Shown piece by piece: positions 16,395-25,563 of a stretch of DNA of 54,132 nt (positions within the stretch are counted from its first letter, which is position 1; the number at the start of each line of letters is the position of its first letter). The stretch covers positions 1-54,132 of the forward strand of contig JBECLA010000087.1 in NCBI GenBank assembly GCA_040235565.1, in the 5' to 3' direction. The notes below the pieces were generated by a model, which did not search any database, was not told where the DNA came from, and worked only from the letters and a program-made list of their open reading frames with translations. Position numbers and translations under genes: made by a program. This stretch comes from JAHEIJ01 sp040235565 (GTDB taxonomy: Bacteria; Pseudomonadota; Gammaproteobacteria; UBA6429; Thiohalophilaceae).

Positions 16395-16775
16395 TTGATA
16401 ACGAGGAAAAAGTCCGGACGCTTTACCCGGCTGCAACGGCTCCAAAATTCATCGGAATTCAAAAATGTATTTGATAGTCCGATCAAAGCCGGTATTCCTT
16501 ACCTCAGTGTGTTTGCACGCGAGAATGGACTGAAACAGGCGCGGCTCGGCTTGGCAGTACCCAAACGGCAAATCAAAACCGCCATAGCCAGGAATCGAAT
16601 CAAGCGTCTCATTCGAGAAAGTTTCCGTTACAATCAACCACGCTTGGCAGGTTTGGATGTCGTAGTGCTGGTGAGAGCAGGCGCCGCCCGGGTAGCTAAT
16701 TCCACATTTCGGCAAGATCTGGACATATTGTGGGACAGGCTGGTAAAACAATGCGAAAACTACTCATCTACCTGA
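16395..16775 (+). CDS. rnpA: ribonuclease P protein component
   Basis: RnpA is the small basic protein that helps the RNase P RNA mature tRNA 5' ends. The RNR motif is present as AIARNRIKRLIRESFR near residues 63-78, and the N-terminal RLQNSSEFKNVFD block matches the family. The start is probably the TTG at 16395, only 3 bases after the rpmH stop; no in-frame ATG or GTG lies before the conserved region. The GAGG over the rpmH stop is too close to be a normal ribosome binding site, so translation is probably coupled to rpmH. The 3' end overlaps yidD by 25 bases. Confidence 0.92.
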   Translation: MITRKKSGRFTRLQRLQNSSEFKNVFDSPIKAGIPYLSVFARENGLKQARLGLAVPKRQIKTAIARNRIKRLIRESFRYNQPRLAGLDVVVLVRAGAARVANSTFRQDLDILWDRLVKQCENYSST

Positions 16776-16978
16776 TCGGCGCATACCGCTACATGATTAG
16801 CCCATTTCTCGGCAATAATTGCCGTTTTTACCCCAGTTGTTCCGAATACGCACAAACGGCCGTCAGCCGATTCGGGGTATTACGCGGCAGCTGGTTATCA
16901 CTGCGACGCCTGAGTTGCTGCCATCCCTGGCACGAAGGCGGTCATGATCCCGTACCCGAAAAAAAAGACCCTGAATAA
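16751..16978 (+). CDS. yidD: membrane protein insertion efficiency factor YidD
   Basis: YidD is a small peripheral inner membrane protein that aids Sec/YidC-dependent insertion. The 75-aa product begins MRKLLIYLIGAYRYMISPFL, probably an amphipathic membrane-binding helix. It then has the conserved block CRFYPSCSEYA and a second pair of Cys in LSCCHPWHEGG. Starting at ATG 16751 overlaps the end of rnpA by 25 bases, and its stop overlaps the yidC start (TAATG), as in most proteobacteria. Confidence 0.95.
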   Translation: MRKLLIYLIGAYRYMISPFLGNNCRFYPSCSEYAQTAVSRFGVLRGSWLSLRRLSCCHPWHEGGHDPVPEKKDPE

Positions 16979-18633
16979 TGGATACGCAACGAATTCTGCT
17001 TTTTGTTGGTCTCAGCCTGGTTTTATTTCTGCTCTGGGATGCCTGGCAACGTGAGATTAATCCCCCGCCGGTGGAAACACCCTCTGCGACAGTCAGTGAA
17101 CAGCCACCGCGTGCCGCAACTGCCAGTGATGTACCGATAGGTACGGAAAGCGCCCCGGCTGCAACCCCGTCACAAGTCCCGGGAAGTGATGAAGTGGTGC
17201 AGCAGGCCGAATCCCTGGAAATTGTGACGGACACATTGCGGGCGGTGATCAATACATATGGCGGTGATCTGCGCCAGGTGGATCTCCTCAAATATCCTGT
17301 TAATCCCAAAAAGCCGGATGAACCGTTCCGGCTGATGAATGATACGTTACCCCTGTTGTTTATCGCCCAATCAGGATTTGCCAGTAAACGTCCCCAGGAG
17401 GGGGTTCTGGTAACCGCGCCAAATCATCACACCAGGTATACGGGCCGGGTGGAGAAGGATGATCAGGGGAACACGCACGCGGTTCTGGAATGGACCAGCC
17501 CCCAGGGAATAAAATTTACCAAGCGCTACAGTTTTAGCCCGGGCAGTTACCTGATTGAAGTGCAGCACCAGGTGGAGAATCCCACCACCCAGCCCTGGCA
17601 TGGCAATCTCTATCAGCAGTTACAACGCAGCGGTGAAGAACCGTCCGGCGGCCTTGGTTCGACCTACACCTACACCGGTGGTGTCATTTGGAGTCAGGAA
17701 GACAAGTACCAGAAAATCAATTTTGACGATATGCAGGAAGAGAATCTGCAACGGGATATTACCGGCGGTTGGGCTGCGATGATTCAGCACTATTTTGTTG
17801 GTGCCTGGGTACCGGAGCGTAATGCGACGTTTACCTATTACAGTCGGGCCTTGCCGCGGGATCTGTATGTACTGGGAATGAAAGCCGCCGAAGAAATGCG
17901 GGTTGCCCCCCAGAGCAGTCAGAGTCTTCACAGCCGTTTTTATGTTGGACCCAAACTGCAGCACGTGCTGGAAAAGGTGGCACCGGGCCTCGAATTGACG
18001 GTGGATTATGGGGTGCTGACCATCATTGCCAAGCCGTTGTTCTGGTTGCTGGAAAAAATCCACGGCCTGGTTGGTAACTGGGGCTGGGCCATCGTTTTGT
18101 TGACCCTGCTGATCAAGCTGGTGTTCTACAAGTTGTCAGAGACCAGTTACAAGTCAATGGCTCACATGCGCAAGGTTCAGCCGCGGATGCAGGCCATGAA
18201 AGAGCGCTATGGCGGTGATCGTCAGAAGCTGAATCAGGCCATGATGGAGTTGTATAAAAAAGAAAAAATCAATCCCCTGGGGGGCTGTTTGCCGATCCTG
18301 GTCCAGATTCCGGTGTTTATTGCGCTTTACTGGGTGTTGCTCGAAAGTGTGGAATTGCGCCAGGCGCCCTGGATCCTGTGGATCACTGACCTGTCGGTCA
18401 AGGACCCCTATTTCGTGTTACCCATCCTGATGGGGATTACCATGCTGGTGCAGCAAAAACTGAACCCCACCCCGCCGGATCCGATTCAGGCCAAGGTCAT
18501 GATGGCCCTGCCCTTTGTCTTCACGGTATTTTTCCTGTTCTTCCCGGCAGGTCTGGTGCTTTACTGGGTGGTAAACAACACCCTGTCGATTGCCCAGCAA
18601 TGGTACATCACCAAGATGGTGATCAAGAGCTGA
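16978..18633 (+). CDS. yidC: membrane protein insertase YidC (Oxa1 family)
   Basis: YidC inserts and folds inner membrane proteins, with SecYEG or alone; ATP synthase subunit c is a known client of the family. The 551-aa protein has an N-terminal anchor (about residues 6-23), a Pro/Ala-rich linker, the large periplasmic beta-sandwich domain (about 60-350) and the five-helix insertase core. In the core the cytoplasmic loop AHMRKVQPRMQAMKERYGGD and the block INPLGGCLPILVQIPVFIALYW cut into helix segments are typical. Its ATG overlaps the yidD stop by one base. Confidence 0.97.
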   Translation: MDTQRILLFVGLSLVLFLLWDAWQREINPPPVETPSATVSEQPPRAATASDVPIGTESAPAATPSQVPGSDEVVQQAESLEIVTDTLRAVINTYGGDLRQVDLLKYPVNPKKPDEPFRLMNDTLPLLFIAQSGFASKRPQEGVLVTAPNHHTRYTGRVEKDDQGNTHAVLEWTSPQGIKFTKRYSFSPGSYLIEVQHQVENPTTQPWHGNLYQQLQRSGEEPSGGLGSTYTYTGGVIWSQEDKYQKINFDDMQEENLQRDITGGWAAMIQHYFVGAWVPERNATFTYYSRALPRDLYVLGMKAAEEMRVAPQSSQSLHSRFYVGPKLQHVLEKVAPGLELTVDYGVLTIIAKPLFWLLEKIHGLVGNWGWAIVLLTLLIKLVFYKLSETSYKSMAHMRKVQPRMQAMKERYGGDRQKLNQAMMELYKKEKINPLGGCLPILVQIPVFIALYWVLLESVELRQAPWILWITDLSVKDPYFVLPILMGITMLVQQKLNPTPPDPIQAKVMMALPFVFTVFFLFFPAGLVLYWVVNNTLSIAQQWYITKMVIKS

Positions 18634-18655
18634 TTCCGTTCGCCAGGCTGAGGCG

Positions 18656-20017
18656 ATGCACCACAAGGCCGATCATGCTGACACCATCGCTGCCCTGGCC
18701 ACCCCCGCCGGGCGCGGAGGTGTCGGTATCATCCGGGTTTCCGGTCCGGACACAAAAGTCATCGCCGCCCGGCTGCTGGGAGAGCTGCCGCTCCCGCGCC
18801 AGGCCCGCTACGGCCCCTTCCATGATCTTGATGGAACCGTCATAGACAGCGGCCTGGCGCTGTTTTTCCCCAATCCCCATTCCTTTACCGGCGAGGATGT
18901 GCTGGAATTGCAGGGTCATGGCGGACCCGTGGTACTGGATTTACTGCTGCAACAGACGCTGCAACTGGGAGCCCGGCTGGCCCGACCCGGTGAGTTCAGC
19001 GAACGCGCCTTTCTGAATGACAAGATTGATCTGGCCCAGGCGGAGGCAATCGCGGATTTGATCGAGGCAGGATCGGAACAGGCGGCGCGCTCTGCCATGC
19101 GTTCCTTGCAAGGAGTGTTTTCCGACTGGGTGCATACCACCGTCGAAGCGTTGACGGAATTGCGTATGTTCGTGGAAGCCGCCATTGATTTTCCCGAGGA
19201 GGAAATTGACTTCCTTGCCGACGAACGCCTCAATGAAAAGCTCCGTCATGTGCGCGAAGAAATCGACCGGGTGATTCTGGCCGCTCATCAGGGGCAACTA
19301 TTACGCGAAGGCATGCGCATTGTATTGGCGGGTCAACCCAATACGGGGAAATCCAGCTTGCTGAATGCCCTGGCCGGACGGGAATCAGCCATTGTTACGG
19401 AAATTCCTGGCACCACCCGCGATGTGTTGAAGGAAGAAATAAATATTGACGGGATGCCCTTACACATCATCGATACCGCCGGTTTGCGGGAAAGTGCGGA
19501 TGTGGTCGAACAGGAAGGAATTCGCCGGACCTGGCAGGAAATCGAACAGGCCGATTGCGTCCTCTTGCTGCTGGATGATCGGCAGGGATTCGGCGCAGCA
19601 GAGCAGGAATTGTTGTCCCGCTTGCCGCAGCAATTACCGGTCACACGGGTGTTTAACAAGATTGATCTGTCCGGTTCAGAGGCGGAATTGCTGGAGGATG
19701 AGCACGGCATCAAGCTGAAGTTGTCCGCCAAGACCGGTGAAGGAATTGCCTTGTTGCGGGATCATCTCAAGACCCAGGTGGGTTACCAGGGGAGCACAGA
19801 CGGGGTGTTTATGGCACGACGCCGGCATCTGGATGCGCTGGAACGGGCACGCGGGCACATTGAAAACGGTTTTCAGCAATTACAGACACGCCATGCCGGC
19901 GAATTACTGGCCGAAGAGTTGCGCCTGGCGCAGCAGGCCCTGGGAGAAATCACCGGCGAGGTCAGCAGCGACGAATTGCTCGGTCGGATCTTTGCCAGCT
20001 TCTGTATCGGTAAATAA
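18656..20017 (+). CDS. mnmE: tRNA modification GTPase MnmE
   Basis: MnmE with MnmG adds the carboxymethylaminomethyl or aminomethyl group to C5 of the wobble uridine in some tRNAs. The 453-aa protein has the folate-binding N-terminal domain (about 1-120), a helical domain split by the G domain, and the G1 motif GQPNTGKS at residues 226-233. G2/G3 follow as EIPGTTRD and DTAGLRE, G4 as NKID. It ends in FCIGK with the conserved C-terminal Cys. It follows yidC by 22 bases and converges with the transglutaminase gene, 4 bases between stops. Its partner mnmG lies at 28053. Confidence 0.97.
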   Translation: MHHKADHADTIAALATPAGRGGVGIIRVSGPDTKVIAARLLGELPLPRQARYGPFHDLDGTVIDSGLALFFPNPHSFTGEDVLELQGHGGPVVLDLLLQQTLQLGARLARPGEFSERAFLNDKIDLAQAEAIADLIEAGSEQAARSAMRSLQGVFSDWVHTTVEALTELRMFVEAAIDFPEEEIDFLADERLNEKLRHVREEIDRVILAAHQGQLLREGMRIVLAGQPNTGKSSLLNALAGRESAIVTEIPGTTRDVLKEEINIDGMPLHIIDTAGLRESADVVEQEGIRRTWQEIEQADCVLLLLDDRQGFGAAEQELLSRLPQQLPVTRVFNKIDLSGSEAELLEDEHGIKLKLSAKTGEGIALLRDHLKTQVGYQGSTDGVFMARRRHLDALERARGHIENGFQQLQTRHAGELLAEELRLAQQALGEITGEVSSDELLGRIFASFCIGK

Positions 20018-20021
20018 CCGT

Positions 20022-22013
20022 TCAGGAACGGCCTTGTGGCTGAAAGCGTTTGATGCTGGCGGCGAACCTGGCATGCAAATATTCAGGCGGATAGGCTGCA
20101 TAGCGCAATTTGTTGTAGTCGTGCGTTATCCGGTCGACGTCTTTGGCCAGATCAGCCCGGCTGGTTTTGATCCGGTGCGCAAACTGTAATGCCGACTCAT
20201 ACTCCTGTTTGATCAGGCCCTGCTTTTCGATTTTACGCAGGAACTGTTGATAAAGCTGACTGGTCCGATCGAGCGGTGCGTTACTGCGGCGCAGCAAATA
20301 AACGCCGAATAGCAGCAGCAAACCCGCGAGAAAGGAAATCATCAATACCGTCATACCTTGCCAGCCAATGTTCGGCATTCCCCAGGATGACAGCAAGGCA
20401 AGCTGGCGCTTTTCATTGAAACCGATAATCCACTGATTCCAGCGATTGTTTACCGCGTCCCAGGCATAGCGTGCCTGGCGAAATGACTGTGCCAGCCAGG
20501 TAAGTTCTATCAATTGCCGTTCTGCCCGGGGTTGTCGGCGCAGGAGGTCTTCGCTGCTTTCAATCCGATCGGGCGGGATGACACTGGTCGGATCAACCCG
20601 CAACCAGCCCTCCTCTGCGATCCAGACTTCCGCCCAGGCATGTGCATCGGATTGACGTACGATCAGGTAATCCGATAGCGGATTCTTTTCCCCGCCCTGG
20701 TAACCGGTAACAACCCGCGCAGGTATACCCGCCTGACGCATCATGACGGTGAATGCCGAAGCATAGTGTTCACAATAGCCTTTACGGGTTTGAAACAGAA
20801 ATTCATCCACCGGATCATCAAACAACAAGGGCGGCTGGCGCGAGTAGTAAAAGGGTTCATTGCGAAAATATTCAAGTGCGCGCTGTATCAGTGCAGCAGG
20901 ACGGGATGTTTCCTGTTGCCAGGTAGTCATCAGGCGACGAGTTTGTGGTGCAATGCTGTCTGGCAGCTCCAGATAGCGCGGGAAGAAAGACGCGGCCTGC
21001 GGTTCGATCCGATAGCGGGGATATGATCGCAATTCATACCGGGTGACTTTATCGATCGGTCGCAGCGAGAGCAGCTGGAATTCCGCACTCATACGACTCC
21101 TGGGCGGCAGGCTGACGGGCATATCCAGGGCAAATAACCAGCGTTGCTGATGCGGTTCCAGTGTGAGGGTATAGTCAATCGGTGCGCCACGGGTTTCAAT
21201 TGCGGTTTCCAGTCGTAGGCGAAACTGGTCTTTGGGGGCATTCCACTCAAAACCGTTGAAGTGCCAGAAGACGGGGCCCCGCCAGTACAGATCTGATTGC
21301 GGCGGAACCTCCTTGTCGAACTTGACCCGAAAGGCCACGGCATCGTTATTGCTGAGTTGGCTGATTTGGCCCGGGGACATCTGTTCCGACAAACCGGTGG
21401 TCGCGCCGGCGACATCTTCCGGCATTCCCCATAACGGCCCGGGCACGCGGGGAAACAGGACAAACAATACCAGTGTTAACGGTAAAGCTGGCAACAACAG
21501 TCGAACGGCAAGGCGCAGGTAATTTATATATAAGGTTTGGCGGGGCAGGTAGCTTGCGGGGTGATGGTTAATACTGATCAAGGCCGCGGTCAGCAGCAGA
21601 GCCTCGAACAGCATATACGTCCCGGTGAAGATCGACTGGCTGAACAGGAAGCCGATGACCACCATGAAACAGGTGAGAAAGACAAGCACCACGCGGTCCC
21701 GTTGCGTGTGCATTTCCAGTAGCTTCATGCAGAGTAACAGGGCAAGTAGCGCCGACCCGGCGGTGCGACCAAACAGGGTGTAAAAACTGAAAAACAGCGC
21801 AGCCAGCGCAAGCAGGATCAGAACGATGCGTACCGTACGCCCCGGCAGGGATACCCGTCCAAGATCATGCAAAATCCGCCAGGCAATGAGACAGGCACAA
21901 AATGTCATCAGCCAGACAGGCAAATGGGGTAATAGCGGTAGCAATACCGCAATGACGCTGAGTAACAACAACACGCTGGATGGTGAGAGGGCGGTGTACC
22001 AGCGTCCAGACAT
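20022..22013 (-). CDS. transglutaminase-like membrane protein (TgpA family)
   Basis: A 663-aa inner membrane protein with several hydrophobic N-terminal segments within residues 10-190, a periplasmic transglutaminase-like domain, one more membrane helix near residue 545-565 and a cytoplasmic C-terminal DUF4129-like tail. The papain-like triad is complete: C413 in KGYCEHYASAF, H458 in SDAHAWAEVW and D474 in RVDPT. Proteins of this type are found with MoxR and DUF58 proteins, as here, and TgpA of Pseudomonas aeruginosa is the best known. The substrate is not known. It starts 2 bases after the DUF58 gene stop. Confidence 0.9.
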   Translation of the reverse strand: MSGRWYTALSPSSVLLLLSVIAVLLPLLPHLPVWLMTFCACLIAWRILHDLGRVSLPGRTVRIVLILLALAALFFSFYTLFGRTAGSALLALLLCMKLLEMHTQRDRVVLVFLTCFMVVIGFLFSQSIFTGTYMLFEALLLTAALISINHHPASYLPRQTLYINYLRLAVRLLLPALPLTLVLFVLFPRVPGPLWGMPEDVAGATTGLSEQMSPGQISQLSNNDAVAFRVKFDKEVPPQSDLYWRGPVFWHFNGFEWNAPKDQFRLRLETAIETRGAPIDYTLTLEPHQQRWLFALDMPVSLPPRSRMSAEFQLLSLRPIDKVTRYELRSYPRYRIEPQAASFFPRYLELPDSIAPQTRRLMTTWQQETSRPAALIQRALEYFRNEPFYYSRQPPLLFDDPVDEFLFQTRKGYCEHYASAFTVMMRQAGIPARVVTGYQGGEKNPLSDYLIVRQSDAHAWAEVWIAEEGWLRVDPTSVIPPDRIESSEDLLRRQPRAERQLIELTWLAQSFRQARYAWDAVNNRWNQWIIGFNEKRQLALLSSWGMPNIGWQGMTVLMISFLAGLLLLFGVYLLRRSNAPLDRTSQLYQQFLRKIEKQGLIKQEYESALQFAHRIKTSRADLAKDVDRITHDYNKLRYAAYPPEYLHARFAASIKRFQPQGRS

Positions 22014-22015
22014 GA

Positions 22016-23029
22016 TCAGCTGCCTGCCTCAAATTCAGCCAGGGCCTTGAGGCATTGATGCCGGTGACGATCCCCGCGACTCGGGATGATGAGCTGGTCA
22101 GGTAAGCGTAAGCCGTAGCTCTTGCCTTCCCGTTCGGCCAACAGGACCCAGCGGCTGAGAATGGAAAGGCGTTGTTCCGCATCAATGTCGGGGAGACTGG
22201 TCCAGTCCAGCCAGAGTTCTTCACTGCGGTCCCCGCCGAATTGCTTGGTTAACAGGCCCTGTTGTCGTGCGGCGGCTTTCCAGTGAATGTGCCGCATGGA
22301 ATCCCCTGTGTGATATTGCCGCAGGCCGGCAAAATCGTCAGCACCGACACCCTGATCCCCGTGGACCTTGAGTATATAGTGTGAATCGGCCGGTAACTGC
22401 TGGATTGTGGCAGGACGCGGGTAAACCAGATAACCGTGCTGCAAATGCACATTGGCCCAGGCGCGAAACAAACCGAGAGGAAACCGTGTAGCAATCGTGA
22501 AGCGTTCAAGCCGGTGTCGTCCTCGCCGGGTGGGAACGGTTTCCAGCTCCACATATTGTTGTTGGTGGGGATCGATATCGAGCATGCAGCCCTCCTCCCC
22601 GGGGAACTGCAACTCGATGGCGAGGCGTGTCGGGCCGTTACGGTTATCGATACGGATCGGAATCGTGAGTGTTTCACCGACAAAGCGGGGTTCAATGTGC
22701 CCGGCCGAAATGGCGAGCTGTAACAGGTTGCGATACGTATGCAGGATAGCGATCACGCTCAGACTGGCAAGGAGAAACGTCATCAGATAAGCGAGACTGT
22801 TGTTGTAATTAATGGCTCCAATCAGCATGAGCATGAGCAGGTTGGCAAAGATCAATCCCTGCTTGGTGGGAAGAATATAGACATTGCGACGATGTAAGTG
22901 ATAAGGCGCGGTTTGCGGTCCCTCGCCAACAAAAAACCGGCGTAGATTAAAGCGTTGTGACAGTGTCTGAAACACGGTGGAAAAATCAGGGGATCGGTAC
23001 TTCCAGCAGCCGTCGAGAAAGGTTTTCAC
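22016..23029 (-). CDS. DUF58 domain protein
   Basis: Two hydrophobic segments near the N-terminus (LPTKQGLIFANLLMLMLIG and the stretch after NNSLAY) are followed by a domain ending in the DUF58 core, seen as GVGADDFAGLRQYHTGDSMR and HIHWKAAARQQGLLTKQF. DUF58 proteins have a von Willebrand A-like fold and are thought to work with MoxR ATPases; the exact job is unknown. The start is uncertain. The frame is open from ATG 23104, and GTG codons at 23029 and 22975 are also possible; none has a good ribosome binding site. I use 23029 (337 aa), which overlaps moxR by 44 bases. Confidence 0.8.
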   Translation of the reverse strand: MKTFLDGCWKYRSPDFSTVFQTLSQRFNLRRFFVGEGPQTAPYHLHRRNVYILPTKQGLIFANLLMLMLIGAINYNNSLAYLMTFLLASLSVIAILHTYRNLLQLAISAGHIEPRFVGETLTIPIRIDNRNGPTRLAIELQFPGEEGCMLDIDPHQQQYVELETVPTRRGRHRLERFTIATRFPLGLFRAWANVHLQHGYLVYPRPATIQQLPADSHYILKVHGDQGVGADDFAGLRQYHTGDSMRHIHWKAAARQQGLLTKQFGGDRSEELWLDWTSLPDIDAEQRLSILSRWVLLAEREGKSYGLRLPDQLIIPSRGDRHRHQCLKALAEFEAGS

Positions 23030-23924
23030 CGGCACCCGTTTCGCTGTCCGTGGCGCTGCGTAAACGGTGATTAACGACCGAAGGCAGAACCATCTGGATG
23101 TCATCCGGCAACAGGTGATCCCGGCCCGCCATCATGGCCCAGGCACGCGCTGCGCGTAGTAGCGCAAGACCGGCGCGGGGTGAGAGTCCCGTGGCAAAGT
23201 CACTACTCTGGCGACTGTGATTCAGCAAGGCCTGAACGTAGTCGAGCAAGGCGGCTGAGGCATGGATTTTTTCGACCTGATCCTGTAGCTGCGCCAACTG
23301 TTGTGGATCTATCAGGGGGGTGATGGTCGGCAGAATGCGGCGACGATCCTGCCCGGCCAACAACGCCCGCTCGGCCTGTGAATCAGGATAACCAAGGTGG
23401 ATACGCATGAGGAAGCGATCCAGCTGGGACTCCGGTAAGGGAAACGTGCCGATCTGGTAGGTGGGGTTCTGGGTGGCAATGACAAAAAAGGGCTCAGGCA
23501 GGTTTCGGGTTTCACCCTCCACGGTGACCTGACGTTCTTCCATGGCCTCCAGCAATGCGCTCTGGGTTTTGGGTGTGGCACGATTGACCTCATCCGCCAG
23601 TACCAGTTGAGCAAAAATGGGACCCGGATGAAAGGCAAAACTTCCCCTTCCTTGTTCATAGATGGAAACGCCGAGAATATCGGCCGGTAGCAGGTCGCTG
23701 GTAAACTGGATCCGGGAGAATTGCAGTCCCAGGGTGCTGGCCAGCGCATGCGCCATGGTGGTTTTGCCTACCCCGGGCAAGTCTTCGATCAGCAAATGGC
23801 CCCTTGCCAACAAACAGGCAAGCGCAAGCCGCACCGGGGTGTCTTTGCCCAGAATCACCTCACCGATGCGCGCGGTCACCTCGTCCAGAGTGGCCTGGGG
23901 ATCAGAAATCACGCTGGTATCCAT
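22986..23924 (-). CDS. MoxR family AAA+ ATPase
   Basis: A 312-aa AAA+ chaperone-like ATPase. Walker A is LPGVGKTTM (GVGKT at residues 51-55), and Walker B is VLADEVNRATPKTQ near residue 112. The MoxR blocks EAMEERQVTVEGET and IATQNPTYQIGTFPLPE follow, and the lid domain ends with the usual LSPRAGLALLRAARAWA. MoxR proteins are thought to mature or activate partner complexes using ATP; here the neighbours are a DUF58 protein and a transglutaminase-like membrane protein. I start at ATG 23924 (MDTSVISDPQ), where homology begins, rather than at 24002. It is divergent from the lipoprotein gene at 24022. Confidence 0.92.
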   Translation of the reverse strand: MDTSVISDPQATLDEVTARIGEVILGKDTPVRLALACLLARGHLLIEDLPGVGKTTMAHALASTLGLQFSRIQFTSDLLPADILGVSIYEQGRGSFAFHPGPIFAQLVLADEVNRATPKTQSALLEAMEERQVTVEGETRNLPEPFFVIATQNPTYQIGTFPLPESQLDRFLMRIHLGYPDSQAERALLAGQDRRRILPTITPLIDPQQLAQLQDQVEKIHASAALLDYVQALLNHSRQSSDFATGLSPRAGLALLRAARAWAMMAGRDHLLPDDIQMVLPSVVNHRLRSATDSETGAGENLSRRLLEVPIP

Positions 23925-24021
23925 TAAAAATGCCTGTATTAATCTGGCTGTATTATTAATATATAGAGTAACAGAGATTAACTTATCGGCATTGTGTCGC
24001 ACATTATAAGAATTGCCCCAG

Positions 24022-25101
24022 ATGAAATGGTTACCTTATTTCCTGCTACTGCTGGCCAGTCTTGGCGTGTCCTCTTGTGCCTCGATTGAATATTACTGGC
24101 AGGCGATTCAGGGACATTCTGCCATTCTGAATCAAGAGCAACCGATTGATGAGATCTTGGCCAATCCGTCACTGGATTCGGAGTTACGGCAGTTGTTACA
24201 AAATATGCAACAGGCGCGTGATTTTGCCACGCAGGAATTGGCCCTGCCGGATAATGACAGCTATCGTCACTATGCCGATATAGAGCGGGAATATGTGATC
24301 TGGAATGTGATTGCCACCGATGAATTTTCTGTCACACCACAACAATGGTGCTTTCCCTTTGCCGGGTGTGTGAGTTATCGGGGATTTTTTGATCACAGTG
24401 AGGCCAATGCATTTGCGGATCAGTTACAGGCACAGGGCAAGGATGTTTACGTGGCAGGGGCCCGGGCTTACTCGACGCTCGGTTGGTTTGATGATCCCTT
24501 GTTGAATACCATGTTATATCGGAATGAAGCCATGCGTGTCGGGGTATTGTTTCATGAGCTGGCCCATCAGCAACTCTATGTGCAGAATGATACCGAGTTT
24601 AATGAAGCCTTTGCGACCGCAGTGGCACAGGAAGGGGTGCGGCGCTGGTTCAGATATAAAGGCAATATGGCAGCCTATGAAGCTTACCTGCAGAAGAATC
24701 AGCGTCGCGCGGAATTTAATCAGTTGTTGCAACACACACAACTACGCCTGAAACAAATCTATGCATCAGAAAAAAATCTGGAAAAAGTACGCAGACAGAA
24801 ACAGTTAATGTTTGATGAACTGCAGTTTGAATATGCCAGGTTAAAACAACAAAACTGGCACAATGATACCCGCTATGATAACTGGATGGCACAACCCTTG
24901 AATAATGCCCATCTGGCGCTGGTGGCCACTTATCATGAGCTGGTGCCGGCCTTTCAAAGCCACCTGAAAAACCTGCAGTTTGATCTGCCAAAGTTTTATC
25001 AGCAAATGGAACAGCTTGCCAGATTGCCAAAAGCCGAGCGTCGTTCACGGCTAACCCGCATCGTAATTCAAAACAATGCCTCCCAAGTGTCGGTAAAATA
25101 G
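24022..25101 (+). CDS. putative zinc aminopeptidase, lipoprotein
   Basis: The 359-aa product has a signal peptide with a lipobox-like VSSC (Cys19), so it is probably a lipoprotein. A zinc-metallopeptidase motif HELAH is at residues 178-182, followed by FNEAFATAVAQEG near residue 195, whose Glu is the likely third zinc ligand. This agrees with the COG4324/DUF2265-type predicted aminopeptidases of proteobacteria; no member's substrate is known to me. I start at ATG 24022 (MKWLPYF), the start of the signal peptide, rather than the TTG at 24013. A TATAAG at about 24004-24009 lies too close to be a sure promoter. Confidence 0.82.
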   Translation: MKWLPYFLLLLASLGVSSCASIEYYWQAIQGHSAILNQEQPIDEILANPSLDSELRQLLQNMQQARDFATQELALPDNDSYRHYADIEREYVIWNVIATDEFSVTPQQWCFPFAGCVSYRGFFDHSEANAFADQLQAQGKDVYVAGARAYSTLGWFDDPLLNTMLYRNEAMRVGVLFHELAHQQLYVQNDTEFNEAFATAVAQEGVRRWFRYKGNMAAYEAYLQKNQRRAEFNQLLQHTQLRLKQIYASEKNLEKVRRQKQLMFDELQFEYARLKQQNWHNDTRYDNWMAQPLNNAHLALVATYHELVPAFQSHLKNLQFDLPKFYQQMEQLARLPKAERRSRLTRIVIQNNASQVSVK

Positions 25102-25197
25102 TTGTTGCCTCATGCTTATGCTGCTCGTTATGAATATTGCTGCTGATTATTTTTTGGCAATGTTAAATTTTTCTGGCTTGGATCCAGGTAGGTCGGT

Positions 25198-25548
25198 ATG
25201 AAATCGGTTTTATGCATTGTTATGTTATTGCTGGGTTGTCAGATTGAAAGCACATATGCTGATTGTGCCGCGGATCTTTATGGTGAAATGGTCTGCGGTA
25301 TGGGCCAGTGTGAGCGCGACCAGTACGGTAAGGTATTCTGTTCACGCTTTAATAACGGGGGCGCGCTACGGGATGGCTATGGCGCGGTGTATTGCGGGAT
25401 TGGCGATTGTGCCCGGGACCAATACAGCAAGGTATATTGTTCAAAGGTCGTGGGCGGCGGTGCGGCGCGGGACCGTTACGGTGAAGTCAAGTGCGCCGGT
25501 AGTTGTGAGGCAGGGCGCATTGAGTATTGTCTTCCGGGGGAAGAATGA
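25198..25548 (+). CDS. small secreted Cys-rich repeat protein
   Basis: A 116-aa protein with an N-terminal hydrophobic signal. It may be a lipoprotein (LLGC, Cys14) or be cut after Ala21. The mature part consists of two 33-residue repeats, residues 27-59 and 60-92, and a shorter third copy from 93. Each repeat has the pattern xYGxxxCGxGxC, xRDQYxKVxCS and then a Gly-rich turn ending in ARD or LRD. Three Cys per unit, in an oxidising compartment, suggest disulfides or metal binding. I do not recognise a characterised family, though proteins with this style of repeat occur in other proteobacteria. It follows the aminopeptidase gene by 96 bases on the same strand. Confidence 0.75.
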   Translation: MKSVLCIVMLLLGCQIESTYADCAADLYGEMVCGMGQCERDQYGKVFCSRFNNGGALRDGYGAVYCGIGDCARDQYSKVYCSKVVGGGAARDRYGEVKCAGSCEAGRIEYCLPGEE

Positions 25549-25563
25549 ATTCAGGCGCAAAAA

